A DNA stretch of 64,000 bases from Salminus brasiliensis (GCF_030463535.1 NC_132888.1:33403269-33467268); one strand, 5' to 3'; counted from the first letter of the stretch, positions 34,152 to 46,710 are shown. Notes: generated from the sequence alone by a model not told the origin. Numbers and translations: made by a program.

Positions 34152-34152
<1 letters not shown>

Positions 34153-34269
34153 ATGAATGTTGTGTCTGAGAAAGACTGGTGAGAAAAGAAAAACGGGTGT
34201 GTCTGTATGTGCATCTGTCTATATGTGTGTGTGTTTTTTTATGCATGTGTGTGGGAGTGTGTCCCGTCA

Positions 34270-34720
34270 TTGGCCTTGTGGCAGTCGTAAATAAGAGAGT
34301 TCCATTTAAATAAGAGATAAGGCGTTAGGGCTATTTACACTGAGTCAGTTGCCCTATCCATCACATACACATACACATATACACACAGCTGTGGTACACT
34401 TATTGATGACTGCCACCTTCAGTAAGGCTACAATGGGCTTTTATACAAGACAGAGCCATCCGTTTCTAGAGTGTGTGTATGTGTGTGTGTCTGTGTGATA
34501 GTAGTTGCGAGTGAGATGGTGATGCATTCTGTTGTCAGGAAAACAATCAGCAAGGCTGGCTGTTACGGCAACGGGGATCACCATGGATGCCTGGCCGGTA
34601 AATAACACCTTGATGGGCCAGCGGTCGTCACAGAGATAAATGCAGGTCTTTTAATTAGGCTAATAAAAAGGAGGATAGGGGCGACTGCACTGAGTAGCTG
34701 TCACTTACTGGGTATACATC
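34270..34720. promoter_or_regulatory. Candidate conserved noncoding element
   Basis: Unique segments AAATAAGAGATAAGGCGTTA (34309-34328) and 34540-34700. The latter has GTTACGGCAACGGGGATCAC, TAAATAACACCTTGATGGGC and TTTTAATTAGGCTAATAAAA (34650-34669). The mix of a GATA word, homeodomain words and GC-balanced sequence is enhancer-like. Confidence 0.35.
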
Positions 34721-34724
34721 ACGC

Positions 34725-35070
34725 TCACACACACACACACACACACCACCTAAGTGCCTGTCACTCATAACGGATACATCAGTGTTCCTGCAGTTAAGAG
34801 TGCTTGCATACTCTCTCTCTTGCACGCATATGAACGCACTATATCATTTAGTCACAGACAAACCCTGTAAACCTTTAGAAGTTGCAGGGTATCATTTTAT
34901 GATAATCATTTCTCACTTATAGCTCATATATACATATGTATATATATATAGACATTTTGCTGAATCTAACCTTCAGTTGACATCGCAACTGTGTTTACAG
35001 TGTATGAGGTGCTTTAAGGTCTAAAGCATCTGAAAATGTTATTAATTGTATAATCTATACATACTATATA

Positions 35071-35072
<2 letters not shown>
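34725..35072. other. Intronic noncoding with short CA repeat
   Basis: CA run at 34728-34746, then AT-rich sequence. Confidence 0.4.

Positions 35073-35110
<38 letters not shown>
35073..35110. repeat. (TA)n microsatellite
   Basis: About 19 alternating units. Confidence 0.95.
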
Positions 35111-35115
<5 letters not shown>

Positions 35116-36235
35116 ATTAATAATATTAAACCCCACCAAATTAGCTGCAAAGCTCCAACCACACCTGCTCAAATCTTTGGCCGCACTGTTTAAGAAAATG
35201 GTCTGGCTTGGAAATACAGTCGCTCCTTTTACAGTAACTGTGGACATAACCGCAGTGGTCAGAGCTGCTGTTTCTCAGTGCTCTTTTTGTGAATGCCCAA
35301 GTTGTTACAAAGTAAACAATTGGGACCTGATTTCCCAGAATTTTTGCACTGCAAAGATCATAACTGAACCACACATCATCACAGAGTGGATCTGATTGTA
35401 CCAGATCCAGATATCCCCACCGACCTCATGACGCCTGGGTCGGTTGTTCTGCGTGTGCTTTATTTGAAAAAAGTAGCATCCACATGTTTTTGACATAGTC
35501 AGCAATGCTCAAAAAATAAGAAATGAAAGGTAGTGTAATAGAAGTTATAGGATGAGGAATGGATCACTAACAGTGGTCCAAAGTTTAGTATTAGTTGTGT
35601 TTGAACTGGGATGTTGAAAGTCCAAACTTCGAAGTAGGAAAACCTTTTTAAAGAGCCTCACCAACCCAGAGTTCAAAATCCAAGATGGCTGCACTGTGGA
35701 CGTGTTTCCATGTTGGATGTTTGGATGCACAAAATACTGTATACTGTGTTATCAACTGGTATCACCAAGAATGCAAACCTGGCACATAACAATCTTCACT
35801 TCCAGTCTATGAAGATTTGTACTTAAACATACTAGAAAGACTACAGTTGACAGCCATCACAGGCTAATGTCAAACTGTCCTACCTCCAGTTTCTTGTATT
35901 GTACACTGATTGGCTAAGCTAAACAAAACTGCCATCACTCAACTGGCACTGACAATGGCCAGCTAGTGCTAAAAGTGTAGGATACTCTGCAAAAACTACA
36001 AGCAGCAAATCACTTAAGCCCAGGGAAGAGCCAGTAAAAGCTTAGCTCACAGTAGTACAAAATACTGATCCTCACTTGTGAGGTTTGAGGGAAAAGTAGG
36101 TGTAGTAAGTGTTTTGGGCAGAGTGCAGTATAAGTGTGTAGCTTGTTAGCAGCACGTTAGCAGCTTTATATTCAGATAAAAACTAGCTTACTATTACTGT
36201 GAAAATTATTGCAGGGATTCTGGCTCTGCTCCAGA

Positions 36236-36267
<32 letters not shown>

Positions 36268-37314
36268 CCTCCTGCTGTACTACCCCTAAAGACACCCCCA
36301 TTCCCTCATACACACTCCAGTTGCAGGGGGGAGAAGGGGTAAACGAGTGTTTGTATGGTGCTGTGGTGCTGCTGGGTCCTGATAACAGTGCCAGGCTTCA
36401 AGCGTGTTAACACGTGTGTGTCCGTGTGTTTGAAGTGGTCTTATCACAGCAAGTTTAAACACTCTCCCCAAGCCTCTCTGCCGAGATCAAATTCACTCAT
36501 TAATCTGTACTTTTAATAAAAAATAAACAAAGTTTCTGAGGCAAAAACATGGGTAATCATGCACTTACACACATGCGTGCATACACACACAGACACACAC
36601 ACACATCATAATACACAGTTTTTTTTCTTTTATAGCAGTTAATGAAAAATGTTGGATGGCTGATTAATTTCCACAAGATCTGATGTTTTTTGTTTGGCCT
36701 TGAAGCACATAAATACATCACTCACATGAGACTTGTGGATATTCTCAGAGGGTTCTTGAATGCTTTAGAATTTCTTCTTGAGAATAGAGATAGAGAGACA
36801 GACAATGCGAGAGAGTGAGAGCGCGAGAGAGAGAAAGAAAGAGTAAGAGAGATGAGGATTCTCTCACTGCACCCAGGTCACTTTGAGGTTATTTGTAGGT
36901 CATGAACTCTGAATGGTTTTCCTCACAGCACGAGTCTGTCATCTTCTTGTAACGTAAATAATGTGACCACATTGCTGAACCTCAACTGCAGAACTAGCCT
37001 AAGAACTTAATGTGCAGGTTAATTCAAGGCAATTTAGTAGGCTTTACTGACTTGGACAGAATTAGTTACAGGATCCACAAGGCAAAACAGATTAACAAGA
37101 ACATGAGAGACTTAAAGAAGAGGGCAGTGTCTACACCCTATTCACTATGTAGTAAATAGTTTTGGGAATTTACTAATTCTCATTCAATTCAAATGTGTGT
37201 TATTTCTACATGATTGAAATACTATACACCAATGCACAATTATTGCCAGAAGTAAACTTGAATTGTGTTTATGTAATATATTATATTAATGTGCAAATGG
37301 TATACAGATGTGTA
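35111..37314. other. Intronic noncoding, nothing recognised
   Basis: Contains CT-rich sequence at 36233-36265 and imperfect GA at 36783-36855. The ORFs between 35141 and 36471 carry no domain. Confidence 0.4.
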
Positions 37315-37380
37315 GTGTAGAATATGTAATATTCAAAATAGTGTAGAATATGTAATATTCATATGTAATATTCATTCATA
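37315..37380. repeat. 26-bp tandem duplication with a third partial unit
   Basis: GTGTAGAATATGTAATATTC A occurs at 37315-37335 and 37341-37361, followed by a shorter TATGTAATATTCAT. Confidence 0.9.
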
Positions 37381-37659
37381 AGATGTGCAGGGTCACACAA
37401 AGTATAAATGTTTTAAACGTTTGGGCAACACGCTTTGGCAAACAAACTCGCCTTTCATCCATGCTGGAAGGGCTTCCAGACATGTTAATTGCTCTCCTGT
37501 TGGCTGTGCTAAAGCCCGGTGAAGATTTTTGAGGAAGCCTGAAAACATGTCGAACACTCAGTGATTAGGAGCCCATTTCAAACATGGAGTAAGTTAATAA
37601 TAATACTGATTAAACTGATTCTTTCTCACATTGAGACATTTTAAGAAATCACATGGTGG

Positions 37660-37694
<35 letters not shown>

Positions 37695-38784
37695 TGTGAG
37701 TGTAATGCCTCTGTCATCTTTCATTTATTGTCTGTGGAATCCTCTGACCCCTTAACCTTGCCTAAGAATCAGTTTGACCCTCAACCTTTCATCTTATGGA
37801 GGCAGGCCTTTAAGTTGGGGCCTGCTGTCATGACAACAGGCCAGGGTCATTGATAGATCATGGCAGTTGGACTACTGTAACAAGAATAACATAGTCAGGG
37901 TCATTGATGGGTCACATTGGTCAGATGCTGCATCTACTTTCAAATGTCCTGTTTCCCAGACATGAATTTGTATGTATTGTTTGTATGTGAATTGAATGTC
38001 TTTCGTAGTTGAAATGGTGGATTTGCTCATTTGGTCCATGCACCGCTAGTTAGCTAGCCTGATTTTGGTATATTTGGCATATTTACAACTACAAGCAAAT
38101 ATAACCTGTGGTCTAATTGGTGGCTACCTGAAACTGTTCTTTCATTTGTAATGATGAAATGACAATGGGCAGTGACAGGTCAGGAACTCTTGAAGGGACA
38201 TGAGTATGTTTTAGGCATATTTACAGTGGTAAACACTGGTAGCACAGGAATGCAGCAAGAGTACAGTGACTAGCGAGGACACAGTACTGCACTTTGTACT
38301 GTTGTGTCTTATGTCCTGTGTGAAACATCATTCTAAAGCCATTATGATATAACTTTATTCTTTTATGGGTTGATTTCAGACAGTCCAATAGGGTCTCTGT
38401 TCCACCCTTCTTTTTCTTGCTCTTTTGTTCATGTGGACAGAGAGATAAATCTCAGAGAGAGGAGTGTGGATGGAGACAGAGACTCAGCGTGCTGCACAGA
38501 GAGCAAGAGAAAGAGGTGGGGCGATAGAGAGACAGAGTTCATTAACCCATGAACGCAAAGATGGGCCTAATGCTGGATTTATCACTGACAGGTCTATATA
38601 TTCCCCTGCTCTCACTCATGCACATACCCCCACACACACACTTAACCAGCCTATTGTCTGTTTCAGTAAGGATAAAAGTATTTGTGCAAGGTTCACTGCG
38701 CTGGTTGAGTGTGGGTGTGGTTGTGATTGTGTGTGTGTACATGGCTGCAATGAGAGAGAATTACATTTAAGATGGTAAGTCAGA
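37381..38784. other. Intronic noncoding with one TG repeat
   Basis: TG at 37660-37691. The near-repeat CAGGGTCATTGATAGATCA / CAGGGTCATTGATGGGTCA lies at 37842-37860 and 37896-37914. No coding evidence. Confidence 0.4.
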
Positions 38785-38960
38785 CTTAAAGTCCAGTCAA
38801 GCTGGATTTATTTGTGTTGCACTTTATAGATAAAAGGAACAAAATAAAATTTAACATGTAACCCAGAGTACGAAAGCTAGCGGCAAGAAAGTGCTTCCTC
38901 CAGTAGTTACAAGGGGGGGATTTATCCTCCTCTGGTCAAAACCAGTTATAAATGACTAAT
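38785..38960. repeat. Interspersed fish repeat, fragment (GACAGTGGCAAGG family)
   Basis: Has AGCTGGATTTATTTGTGTTG, GGCAAGAAAGTGCTTCCTCC and TCCTCCTCTGGTCAAAACC, the last shared exactly with the fragment at 7585-7602 except its final base. Confidence 0.55.
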
Positions 38961-39492
38961 AAATGGTATAAAGTCTCCTGAACACCACACAAGTCCCTTT
39001 TTAATCTTGGGTGTACTTACATAATCATCAGTATGCATAAGAGCAGTGATTGTAATAATAATGCTGAGTCAGTCCCATTGTATATCTACGTGTTAGTACA
39101 TCAGTAAAAAAGTAAATATGTGTTTACAGAACATAGAAATTACAAATAACTCACAGTGTGGCAGTTAGTGTGAAGTTGGGTACCTTTTGTACAGTAGGAA
39201 GCAACAAGCAGGCGGGGATGCTTGAACAAACTGTGTAAATACTGATCTTCTGACTTTTTACTCACTGTACCTTCATAGTCATGTGACAAGTTGATGTGTT
39301 TCAGTTTCCACTCATGTTCATGTCTTATCTTAAACATTTACATTTTAACAAACAGGCAAACTTTCAAAAATGTTTGTGTGTGTCAGGGGTTGAGTGTGTG
39401 TATGGTAGATCATTTTTTTGTGTATTCAGTTTTTTAGGTCTCCAAGTTTAACTAATATATTTTACACTATGGTCTCTCCCTGTCTTTTTTTC

Positions 39493-39496
<4 letters not shown>
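38961..39496. other. Intronic noncoding, nothing recognised
   Basis: AT-rich sequence. Confidence 0.4.

Positions 39497-39532
<36 letters not shown>
39497..39532. repeat. (CA)n microsatellite
   Basis: About 18 units; inverted relative to the TG tract at 39772-39830. Confidence 0.97.
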
Positions 39533-39535
<3 letters not shown>

Positions 39536-39768
39536 ATTGCACAGAAGCGCACACACACAGAGCAAACTCACCAGGGATTCACATTATGGTTGAGTTCCGT
39601 CCAGCTCTCTTCATTCCCACCTTAGCGTTCCCATCAAACGTGGATCATTCCCAGGAACACCAGCCCGCAGGGACCCCCCCCCACACACACACACACTCAA
39701 AACACATGGCTGAGTGACCGTAGCCCAAATGAATACAGTGTTTATAACCTACTGCTGTAGACCACTAG

Positions 39769-39771
<3 letters not shown>

Positions 39772-39829
<58 letters not shown>

Positions 39830-39830
39830 T
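39772..39830. repeat. (TG)n microsatellite
   Basis: About 29 units with one interruption near the end. The 239 bp between it and the CA tract include a unique block (39575-39675) and a C-run at 39674-39682. Confidence 0.97.
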
Positions 39831-40371
39831 TAAATCACATTGCTCAAAGTCATCTCACGGTCAGACTGAGAAAAGATGGTGTGTAGAAGACTTACAGACT
39901 TTATAAGGAAAAAGTGACCTGGGCACAGTCATTCTATTTTAGTAGCATTTATTAGCACCAAGATTAGCTATCACTGTTGTAAGGTTATAATAATATTTTA
40001 ATGTAATTATATTATTCTAATATATAATCTCTCATTTTCTCTCTTTCACACTTAATAAGGATATATCTGCTTAGCTATACATGTGTGTTAGAGTACTACA
40101 CTTCGACATGTTAATACAGCTCAGCTTATTATTATCCTATCTAAACAAATTATCCTCATTATACAGTATGTGTATGTGTATGTGTGAATGTCCATGTTTA
40201 GTTTAAATTACACATTTTTTTTCATTTTGTCTTTCTCTTATTTGTTAACACATACTTTCATTTAATCTCTCGCTCTCTCTCCCTCATCTGTCTTGTCCCC
40301 AGTTGGTTTATACAGTGCATGCATACCATTGATGAGCATATACAGAACACTGCATTTAAGCTTGACCAGTT

Positions 40372-40374
<3 letters not shown>
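39831..40374. other. Intronic noncoding, AT-rich
   Basis: Nothing recognised. Confidence 0.4.
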
Positions 40375-40375
<1 letters not shown>

Positions 40376-40424
<49 letters not shown>

Positions 40425-40824
40425 TTCTTTTTTTCTCTCTTTTTTCACACTCAAAACCACCACACACACACTCTCTCACAAACTCACTCATTGACTTCTT
40501 GCTGTAAAATTTGGCAGTGGCTGTTAAGCTAACTTTGCAAAGAACTGGAACAAGGGAGAGAAAGGCTCTAAGTGTGTGTGTGAGTGTGTGTGTGAGTGTG
40601 TGTGTGTGTGTGTGTGCACCTTTGTGTTTTAGAATATGTTTCTGCCTCTTATCGTACTTCATGATGGAGAGTCATTAATCAAAGGCCTGACAAACACACA
40701 GAAAAGGCCTGCACACACCCTGCTGCCCAGCTGTCCTCTCTGTGTTTGTGTGTGTGCATCTGTATTTGTGAGTCACTTACTGATTTAATACTCTCTGTAT
40801 GAAGCTTGACCAGTTACACTCTTA

Positions 40825-40871
<47 letters not shown>

Positions 40872-40905
40872 CTACTTTTGTAGAGGAGGCAAACCTTTAC
40901 CCCGA

Positions 40906-40932
<27 letters not shown>
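40376..40932. repeat. Microsatellite cluster with a duplicated flank
   Basis: CT at 40376-40418, TG with GAG interruptions at 40572-40616, CT at 40829-40868 and TG at 40904-40932. The sequence just before both CT tracts is shared: AAGCTTGACCAGTTACAGTC (40359-40378) and AAGCTTGACCAGTTACACTC (40802-40821). The block therefore duplicated over about 443 bp. Confidence 0.85.
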
Positions 40933-40936
<4 letters not shown>

Positions 40937-41229
40937 TATGTGTGTGCAAACAGCAGGGTCTGTCTTGTAGGAGTAGCTAGTGATAAGACAGCCACTGTGT
41001 GTCTTTAAGCTGTTTGACTTCTGGAGAGCACCAAGTTTCTGTGGTCAGTGTGTGTGTCTGTTTGACTGGAAGAAAGTATTATTTAACTTTATAAAGTGTG
41101 ATCTTTTGTATGAGCACATTAAGATTTATATACGTGTGTTAAAGAGTAAGACAATTTACATTCTGTGTGTGTGTGCGAGCATGTGTGCACGCCTGTGTGT
41201 ATGTGTGTGTGTCTGGAATGCGTTTTCTC
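40933..41229. other. Intronic noncoding with interrupted TG
   Basis: TG-rich 41163-41212; otherwise nothing. Confidence 0.4.
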
Positions 41230-41420
41230 ACACATGAGAGCATTTTGGTGTGTGTGCCTTGTTCATGGTCCTCGTTGATGGTAATTGGACTGTGTGTGAT
41301 GGCTCGCTCATTAAGCTCGTTAGGGCTGTGCCTGTAGGAGTGGATCACAGACTTTAATTACCGCTCGTTAAGAGTCTGCCAATCAGGTACATGCTGTCTG
41401 ATGTCTAAGTGAAGTGGATG
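41230..41420. promoter_or_regulatory. Candidate conserved noncoding element
   Basis: Unique block with GGCTCGCTCATTAAGCTCGT and CAGACTTTAATTACCGCTCG, then TCTGCCAATCAGGTACATGC. Homeodomain and CCAAT-type words; role inferred. Confidence 0.33.
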
Positions 41421-41639
41421 AGCTCCCCTGGACCTGCTTCACATCACTCACATCTCACACACAAACACCTCACTAACCATTTCCCACACTGCACTCACTC
41501 AGCACCCTTTTCTGGAGGAGTTGAATGCCCCTCCCTCTTCCCGAACACTCACCTGATGCTAGTATGTATCTGTGTGAGGGTGGGGTGTTGGGGGGATTAG
41601 AATATAATCAAAACTTTCTATATTTGTCTAATTTATCAT

Positions 41640-41822
41640 TCCAGAGAACACAGTTTTACTGCACCACAGCTCAGTGCTGGTGGGCTTTATCCCCCCTCTA
41701 GCCCACGCCTGGCATTATGCATGGTGTTAAGAGCCCTATACTTTTGGCAATACTTCTTTTGGCAATACTTCTGAATGCATTCATTAAAAGGGGTGTCCAC
41801 AAACATTTGTACCTATCGTGTT
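41640..41822. mobile_element. MITE-like DNA repeat, copy D (opposite orientation)
   Basis: Reverse complement of copies A-C: CCAGAGAACACAGTTTTACT, CCACAGCTCAGTGCTGGTGG, CCCCTCTAGCCCACGCCTGG CATTATGCATGG, GCATTCATTAAAAGGGGTGT CCACAAACATTTG. A private 15-bp duplication (CTTTTGGCAATACTT) sits at 41741-41770. Confidence 0.7.
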
Positions 41823-42199
41823 TGTAGATCTCAAATTAGTCTAAATCACCGTTATGTTGAAATTGTACCTTAACAGCTTTGTCATAATGATGCAACACTG
41901 ACTGTAGAAGGGAGAGGGCATCTTTGTCTTTGCACTGTGTTTCTCTTGCAAGAACTGCATAGCACTTCATAACCAGTCATATTTGTCTAAGATTCTACAA
42001 TATTACCTTTCCAGTCCACATGTTTCTTTTACTTTCGTGCACATGTACCATGAGGGTAGGTTCATCGTGATTTGTAACTGTGGTTTACTGTAACCAAGCA
42101 AGGTGAGGAAGCTTTGCACTCGACTAGTCTCAGAAAAATGTATGCGCCCTCCTTAGCACAAAATCGCACTTAAGCACTACCTAAAGCAGTATTACGTGG
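41823..42199. other. Intronic noncoding, nothing recognised
   Basis: Unique-looking AT-rich sequence. Confidence 0.4.
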
Positions 42200-42430
42200 G
42201 AATTGGCATTCCTTCCCCTGGGCTCCCAGGAAAGAGTCAGTTGGAAAGTGTCATTTGTGCTTTGAGCCACCCATAAAGGACATGCTTTACACATGCATTT
42301 CTGGACAAACTCTTGCGAGGGATGTCCTGTCCACTTCACCAAAGTTCCATAATGAGGTTAGCAGTGTGCCAAGCCCAGAGTACAATTGATAGAGACGCCA
42401 TTACAAGTCAGTGCAGTAACATCATTTTAG
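42200..42430. repeat. Low-copy interspersed repeat X, copy 2
   Basis: Collinear with 16080-16310: TGTCCTGTCCACTTCACCAA AGTTCCATAATG, then AAGCCCAGAGTACAATTGAT AGAGACGCCATT. The alignment is strongest at 42320-42410. Confidence 0.5.
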
Positions 42431-42789
42431 GAGCATCAACATAATGTGTCATTAGGTCTAACCTACTGAACATATACACCTTATGCTGTACACTTAGTGG
42501 CTACAAATCATTTTGGATTAAATTACCCACCACAAAATGTTAAACACTGAGCAATTTACACTTCACCTGTTATTTATTGAACATGCTGCTGTAACCCAGT
42601 TTTAACTACAGAAAGCACATTTCAAGGCTCTCAGGACCACATTATATGCCATCCTGTTAATTTGAAACACATCTATTGCCTTGTATGGTTTGGTTTGGTA
42701 AATACAGGATCTGAAATGGATTCATTACCAGAGTTTTTAGACATTTAATAAATTAGTCCGTCTGGGTTTTACCAAGAAACTCAGATTAA
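42431..42789. other. Intronic noncoding, nothing recognised
   Basis: No assigned feature. Confidence 0.4.
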
Positions 42790-43420
42790 CACTTTGATTA
42801 ATGCAGATACACATTTGTACACTCAGCATCACTTGGTACACCTTTTGCTCTTGAAACATCCTTAATTCTTGGATGGATTCTACAAGATGCTGGAGAGATT
42901 CAAGATTGTGTTTAGAAGCACTATTGTGTATGTTCTATGAGTGTCCTGCTGGATTCAGACCCGGTAACTGAGAAGGCCACTAAAGAACCCTGAACTCATT
43001 GTCATGTTCATGAAACCCATTTGAGACTTTTGCTTTGTGACACGGTGCATCATCATGCTGGAAGTAGCTGTTTTAAGATGAGTAAACTGTAGACACACAT
43101 GGTCAGAAACAACACTCAAATAGGCTGTAGCATTTAAACCATGATTGATTGATACTGACAGGCTCACATTATGCCAAGAACACATTCTCTGAATTATTAC
43201 ACTATCCCCACTGGCCTGACGCAAGGCAGAATGGGTAAATCCATTGACCCATATTCTAACCTTACCAACTTTGTACCTCAGAAATCGAGATTCATCAAAC
43301 CAGCCTACATTTTTACAGTCTTCAACTATCCAGTTTTATGTTAGGTAATGGTGTGGCAGATATTTTGTAATAATAGGAGTCTTATCCACATTTAATATAA
43401 CTAACATTGCAGGCAACCAT
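42790..43420 (-). pseudogene. Tc1-type transposase relic, antisense
   Basis: The minus-strand ORF at 43224-42955 contains HGLNATAYLSVVSDHV, a diagnostic segment of a widespread vertebrate Tc1-like transposase. Shifted frames further along give HEHDNEF and a WPSQLPGLNPAG block, the degraded counterpart of the WPxQSPDLNPIE DDE-domain motif. Upstream (43260-43330, minus strand) RFLRYKV- and NVGWFDESRF-like text fits the preceding region. Frameshifts and stops make it nonfunctional. Confidence 0.75.
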
Positions 43421-43689
43421 GAGTGACTACTACGAAACAGCTCAAAATCAAAAGATCAAATATTAGTTGGTATTAGTACATAGGGTGTGTGGAGTGTGTA
43501 GCTAATGGCAATGCAAGTCAAATGCTTTTAATCTGGACCATATAAAAAGTCTGGACCTCAGATACCAGCCTGTGTGTGTGTGTGTTGATAGATGAAGTCT
43601 GTGGAACAGATGTTGGATGTTGGCTCATATGGAATTGATCAGCGAATCACAGAACAGTAGTTTGATGCTGCTATTACCACAAGCTTCAA
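43421..43689. other. Intronic noncoding
   Basis: Short TG run 43570-43584; nothing else. Confidence 0.4.
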
Positions 43690-43799
43690 ATCTCTCTCTC
43701 TCTCTCTCTCTTTCATACACACACACACACACACACACACACAGTGAGAGTCACTCATTCTTCTCCTTGTAGTCTTGATTTTTTTCTTCTCTTCCTATG

Positions 43800-43845
<46 letters not shown>

Positions 43846-43913
43846 GCTCTCTCCTCTTTTTTGCTCTCTCTTGTTTTTTCTCTTTCTCCACCTTCCAACA
43901 TTCTCTCTCTTTC

Positions 43914-43965
<52 letters not shown>
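43690..43965. repeat. Cluster of (CT)n and (CA)n microsatellites
   Basis: CT 43690-43711, CA 43719-43742, CT 43805-43843, CT-rich 43900-43961. Five overlapping ORFs here are all Ser-Leu or Arg-Glu translations of these tracts. Confidence 0.95.
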
Positions 43966-44130
43966 GCTCTCACCCCCCAATCACAGTGTCATGTTTTCAA
44001 ACTGACTAAATGAATCCCCAACTCGTCTTTGTTTTCAACCTCAAATATTTACAGCGGGAGATATCTCAGTGTGTGTGCCAGAAAGGAAAAGCCAAACTCT
44101 GCATGTGTGCATGCACGTGTTTGTGTGTGT

Positions 44131-44149
44131 GCAGCAGCAGCAGCAGCAG
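44131..44149. repeat. (GCA)6 trinucleotide repeat
   Basis: Six GCA units after a TG run. It has no supporting coding frame, so it is probably not a polyglutamine tract. Confidence 0.9.
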
Positions 44150-44258
44150 TGGAGTGGAGTGTTCTGGGGGCTTAATTGAGTTCTCAATGTGACAGCTCTG
44201 AATGACTGTAAATTACAATGTGTTGGCCAGACAGCCCTGACTATACCACTCCCACAGT

Positions 44259-44267
44259 GCATGTGTG

Positions 44268-44315
<48 letters not shown>
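44259..44315. repeat. (TG)n microsatellite
   Basis: About 28 units with one early GC interruption. Confidence 0.95.
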
Positions 44316-44317
<2 letters not shown>

Positions 44318-46339
44318 TGAGGGAGTGAGTGAGCATATGCTTGCGTGTAGGTGAAAGCTGATGGTCTTCATGATATAATACTCTGATTATACAGTAACTC
44401 CTCCAGTATCACTTAGGCCCACTTAAAATGACACTTATGCTCTCAGCCCACAATCTCGTAATCCTCTGTTTACACCCAAACCCCTTCTTGACTTTTACTT
44501 ATTGCATGTTCTAAACCAGAACACATTTCTCCACCCTTAATATGTTAACATGGTTCTCCAAACAACTTTCTTTTCTATACTTCTTTTCTTCTACTCTATA
44601 ATTGTTCTCTTCTTTTGTTAATTTTATGTTCTGACAAAAAGGCACAAAAGAGATGAACACTCTCTATAATAAGGTCATGTAAACATAATAGACGTGTACT
44701 AACACACACACATGCACACACACAACCCCTGCTCATGCTGGGTGTATATTTAGAACTCGTAATGGCAGTGATGTCATGGATCCGTGCTTCTGAGAACAGT
44801 CTGGCAATCTGGAGAATGTCAATCACTTTGTGTGTGTGTGTGCGTGTCTATGTCTGTGTGTGTGTGTGTCTGTGTGGGTGTACGCCTTTAATCACCTTCC
44901 ACATATGAAGTGCACATGGCCCACCTAAACAATGCCACACACACCAGTTAAGCACGGACTGCATCACACACACCTCATCATTGCAACAGCAACACCACAC
45001 CCATCTTAAACACACACACACACACACACCTTCCAATCATCAATACATAAAATCTCCAGCCCTGAGTCACTTCCTACAGGGATCCAGTAATTCAGATAAG
45101 TGTCCAGTTGATTTTGAACCAAAAACTGAAGTTTCAGTGCTCTACACACTAATTCAGTCTTTAGCATGTGCCACTATGGTTATTGGCATTATAAAGACAT
45201 TAATTTGACATTGATCAATTATATTCACTACATTCAAGTGTAGGTACTTAGCTGTGCACTTGTGTTAAGTTCAAATGAAACCTTTGCCAAGGTTCAGCTT
45301 GAACATTTTGAGCATAAAGCTTGGTCATATATAATGTTTTCATATATTATCTTCATGCTAAAGTGACCACTCGCAGTGCAAGTGGAGGAAGGGAGTAGAA
45401 GGAATGTAATTTTCCATTGATTTAGCGTAATGTGCATAATGTGATGTACCATCTTTATTTTTTGTCATGGTTAGCCTCGGGTCTTTTTCAGGCCTTTTCC
45501 CATCAATGTTTTCTGAGTTTCACTGCAAATCAGCACACAGACAACTAATAGCACTTGTCTCTTATAGTTATCAATTTTGGAAGAAAACATAGGCGTCTCA
45601 TGCATGGCATCACATCAGTTCTCATGTACGTTTTGGAGACAAAACATGTTTTTGTTGAGCAGGCAGACTCATCATGGTTTAGTCCTGGTAAAGGATCCTG
45701 TAATTCGTAACCCAGTGTTGCTGATCAGTCAACCACTAAACGATTCCCAATTACAAGCCAAGTTCTATATGGTGAAGAATAGAGCGATCTGATGACTCTT
45801 AAGTCGAAGTCATGTAGTGTGAATTCTGGCATTATCCTGAAGTTGACACTTATAATGACTTCTCTCAAGCTAATAAAAAAGTAACAGAGCGGTATTGAAG
45901 AATCCCTTGAGGGCTACATAGATAAGGGTGTGTTAAAGCAACATAATGTAGCATGTATACCTTTAAATAACAGCTTAAAAAAATATGATCATTGATGCTT
46001 CACTGAACTGTAATAGGGAGAGTAGCAGTCTTATTGTTTGCTACTCCGGGCTCGGTTAGCCGGCATTCTCTCATCCTGTTCAGAAATGCATGTGAAAAGT
46101 GTGTTTACATTTTCTGTCTGTAGGGGTATCCCAGGAGAAAATATCAAGAAAGACCAGTTTGCACATAATACTGCTTTAGAACCGGTATTGACACAAGGCT
46201 GATCACTTCTACATAGTGCTTTCGTCAGTGTCAGAGTCACCAGTATGCATGCTGATGTGTTCATCCTTTCTTTCTTCTCTTGCCTCCTAACACACACTCA
46301 TCTCTTTAGGTTTGATTGGTCTTGTCCTTGCAATTTTGC
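44316..46339. other. Intronic noncoding, little recognised
   Basis: TG runs at 44829-44876 and CA at 45010-45029. 44755-44825 is unique with an AATGGCAGTGATGTCATGGA word. ORFs at 45577-45792 and 46031-46297 show no domain. Confidence 0.4.
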
Positions 46340-46710
46340 AGCCTTCGAACACTGCTATTCTCTTGTTAGCAGAGGCACCTGGCTGCTCATTTGAATTCAT
46401 TAATCAATTACCACTAATTATTCCTGACTTTCCTAGAAGTCCTCCACTGAAGCATGGTTTCGCAGATGAAGGAGGAAGAAAAGATTAAGCAACAGAGAGA
46501 GGGAAAGATGTCGACACACTACAAAGTGTGTAGACTCTCGACTGCGTGTCCTTGTGCGTGTGTGTTAATGCATTAATGTGTTAATGAAACACACAGAGCA
46601 GAGTGAGCCACATCCATGTAAATGGCTAATTAAGCTAACAACAGAGGAAGAAGGATGTAGTGCCATGTCACTGTTGATTAATTATTGCAGAATATAAAGA
46701 GCTCAAACAC
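46340..46710. promoter_or_regulatory. Candidate conserved noncoding element rich in homeodomain words
   Basis: TGAATTCATTAATCAATTAC CACTAATTATTCC (46392-46424) and AATGGCTAATTAAGCTAACA (46620-46639), GTTGATTAATTATTGCAG (46673-46690). Multiple ATTA-core words in otherwise unique sequence. Confidence 0.33.

Noticed and set aside
43744..44013. Overlapping Ser/Leu and Arg/Glu frames on both strands
   Set aside because: Direct translations of CT/GA microsatellites in alternate frames.
44131..44149. Polyglutamine-coding CAG repeat
   Set aside because: Only six units, with no supporting exon or conserved frame around them.
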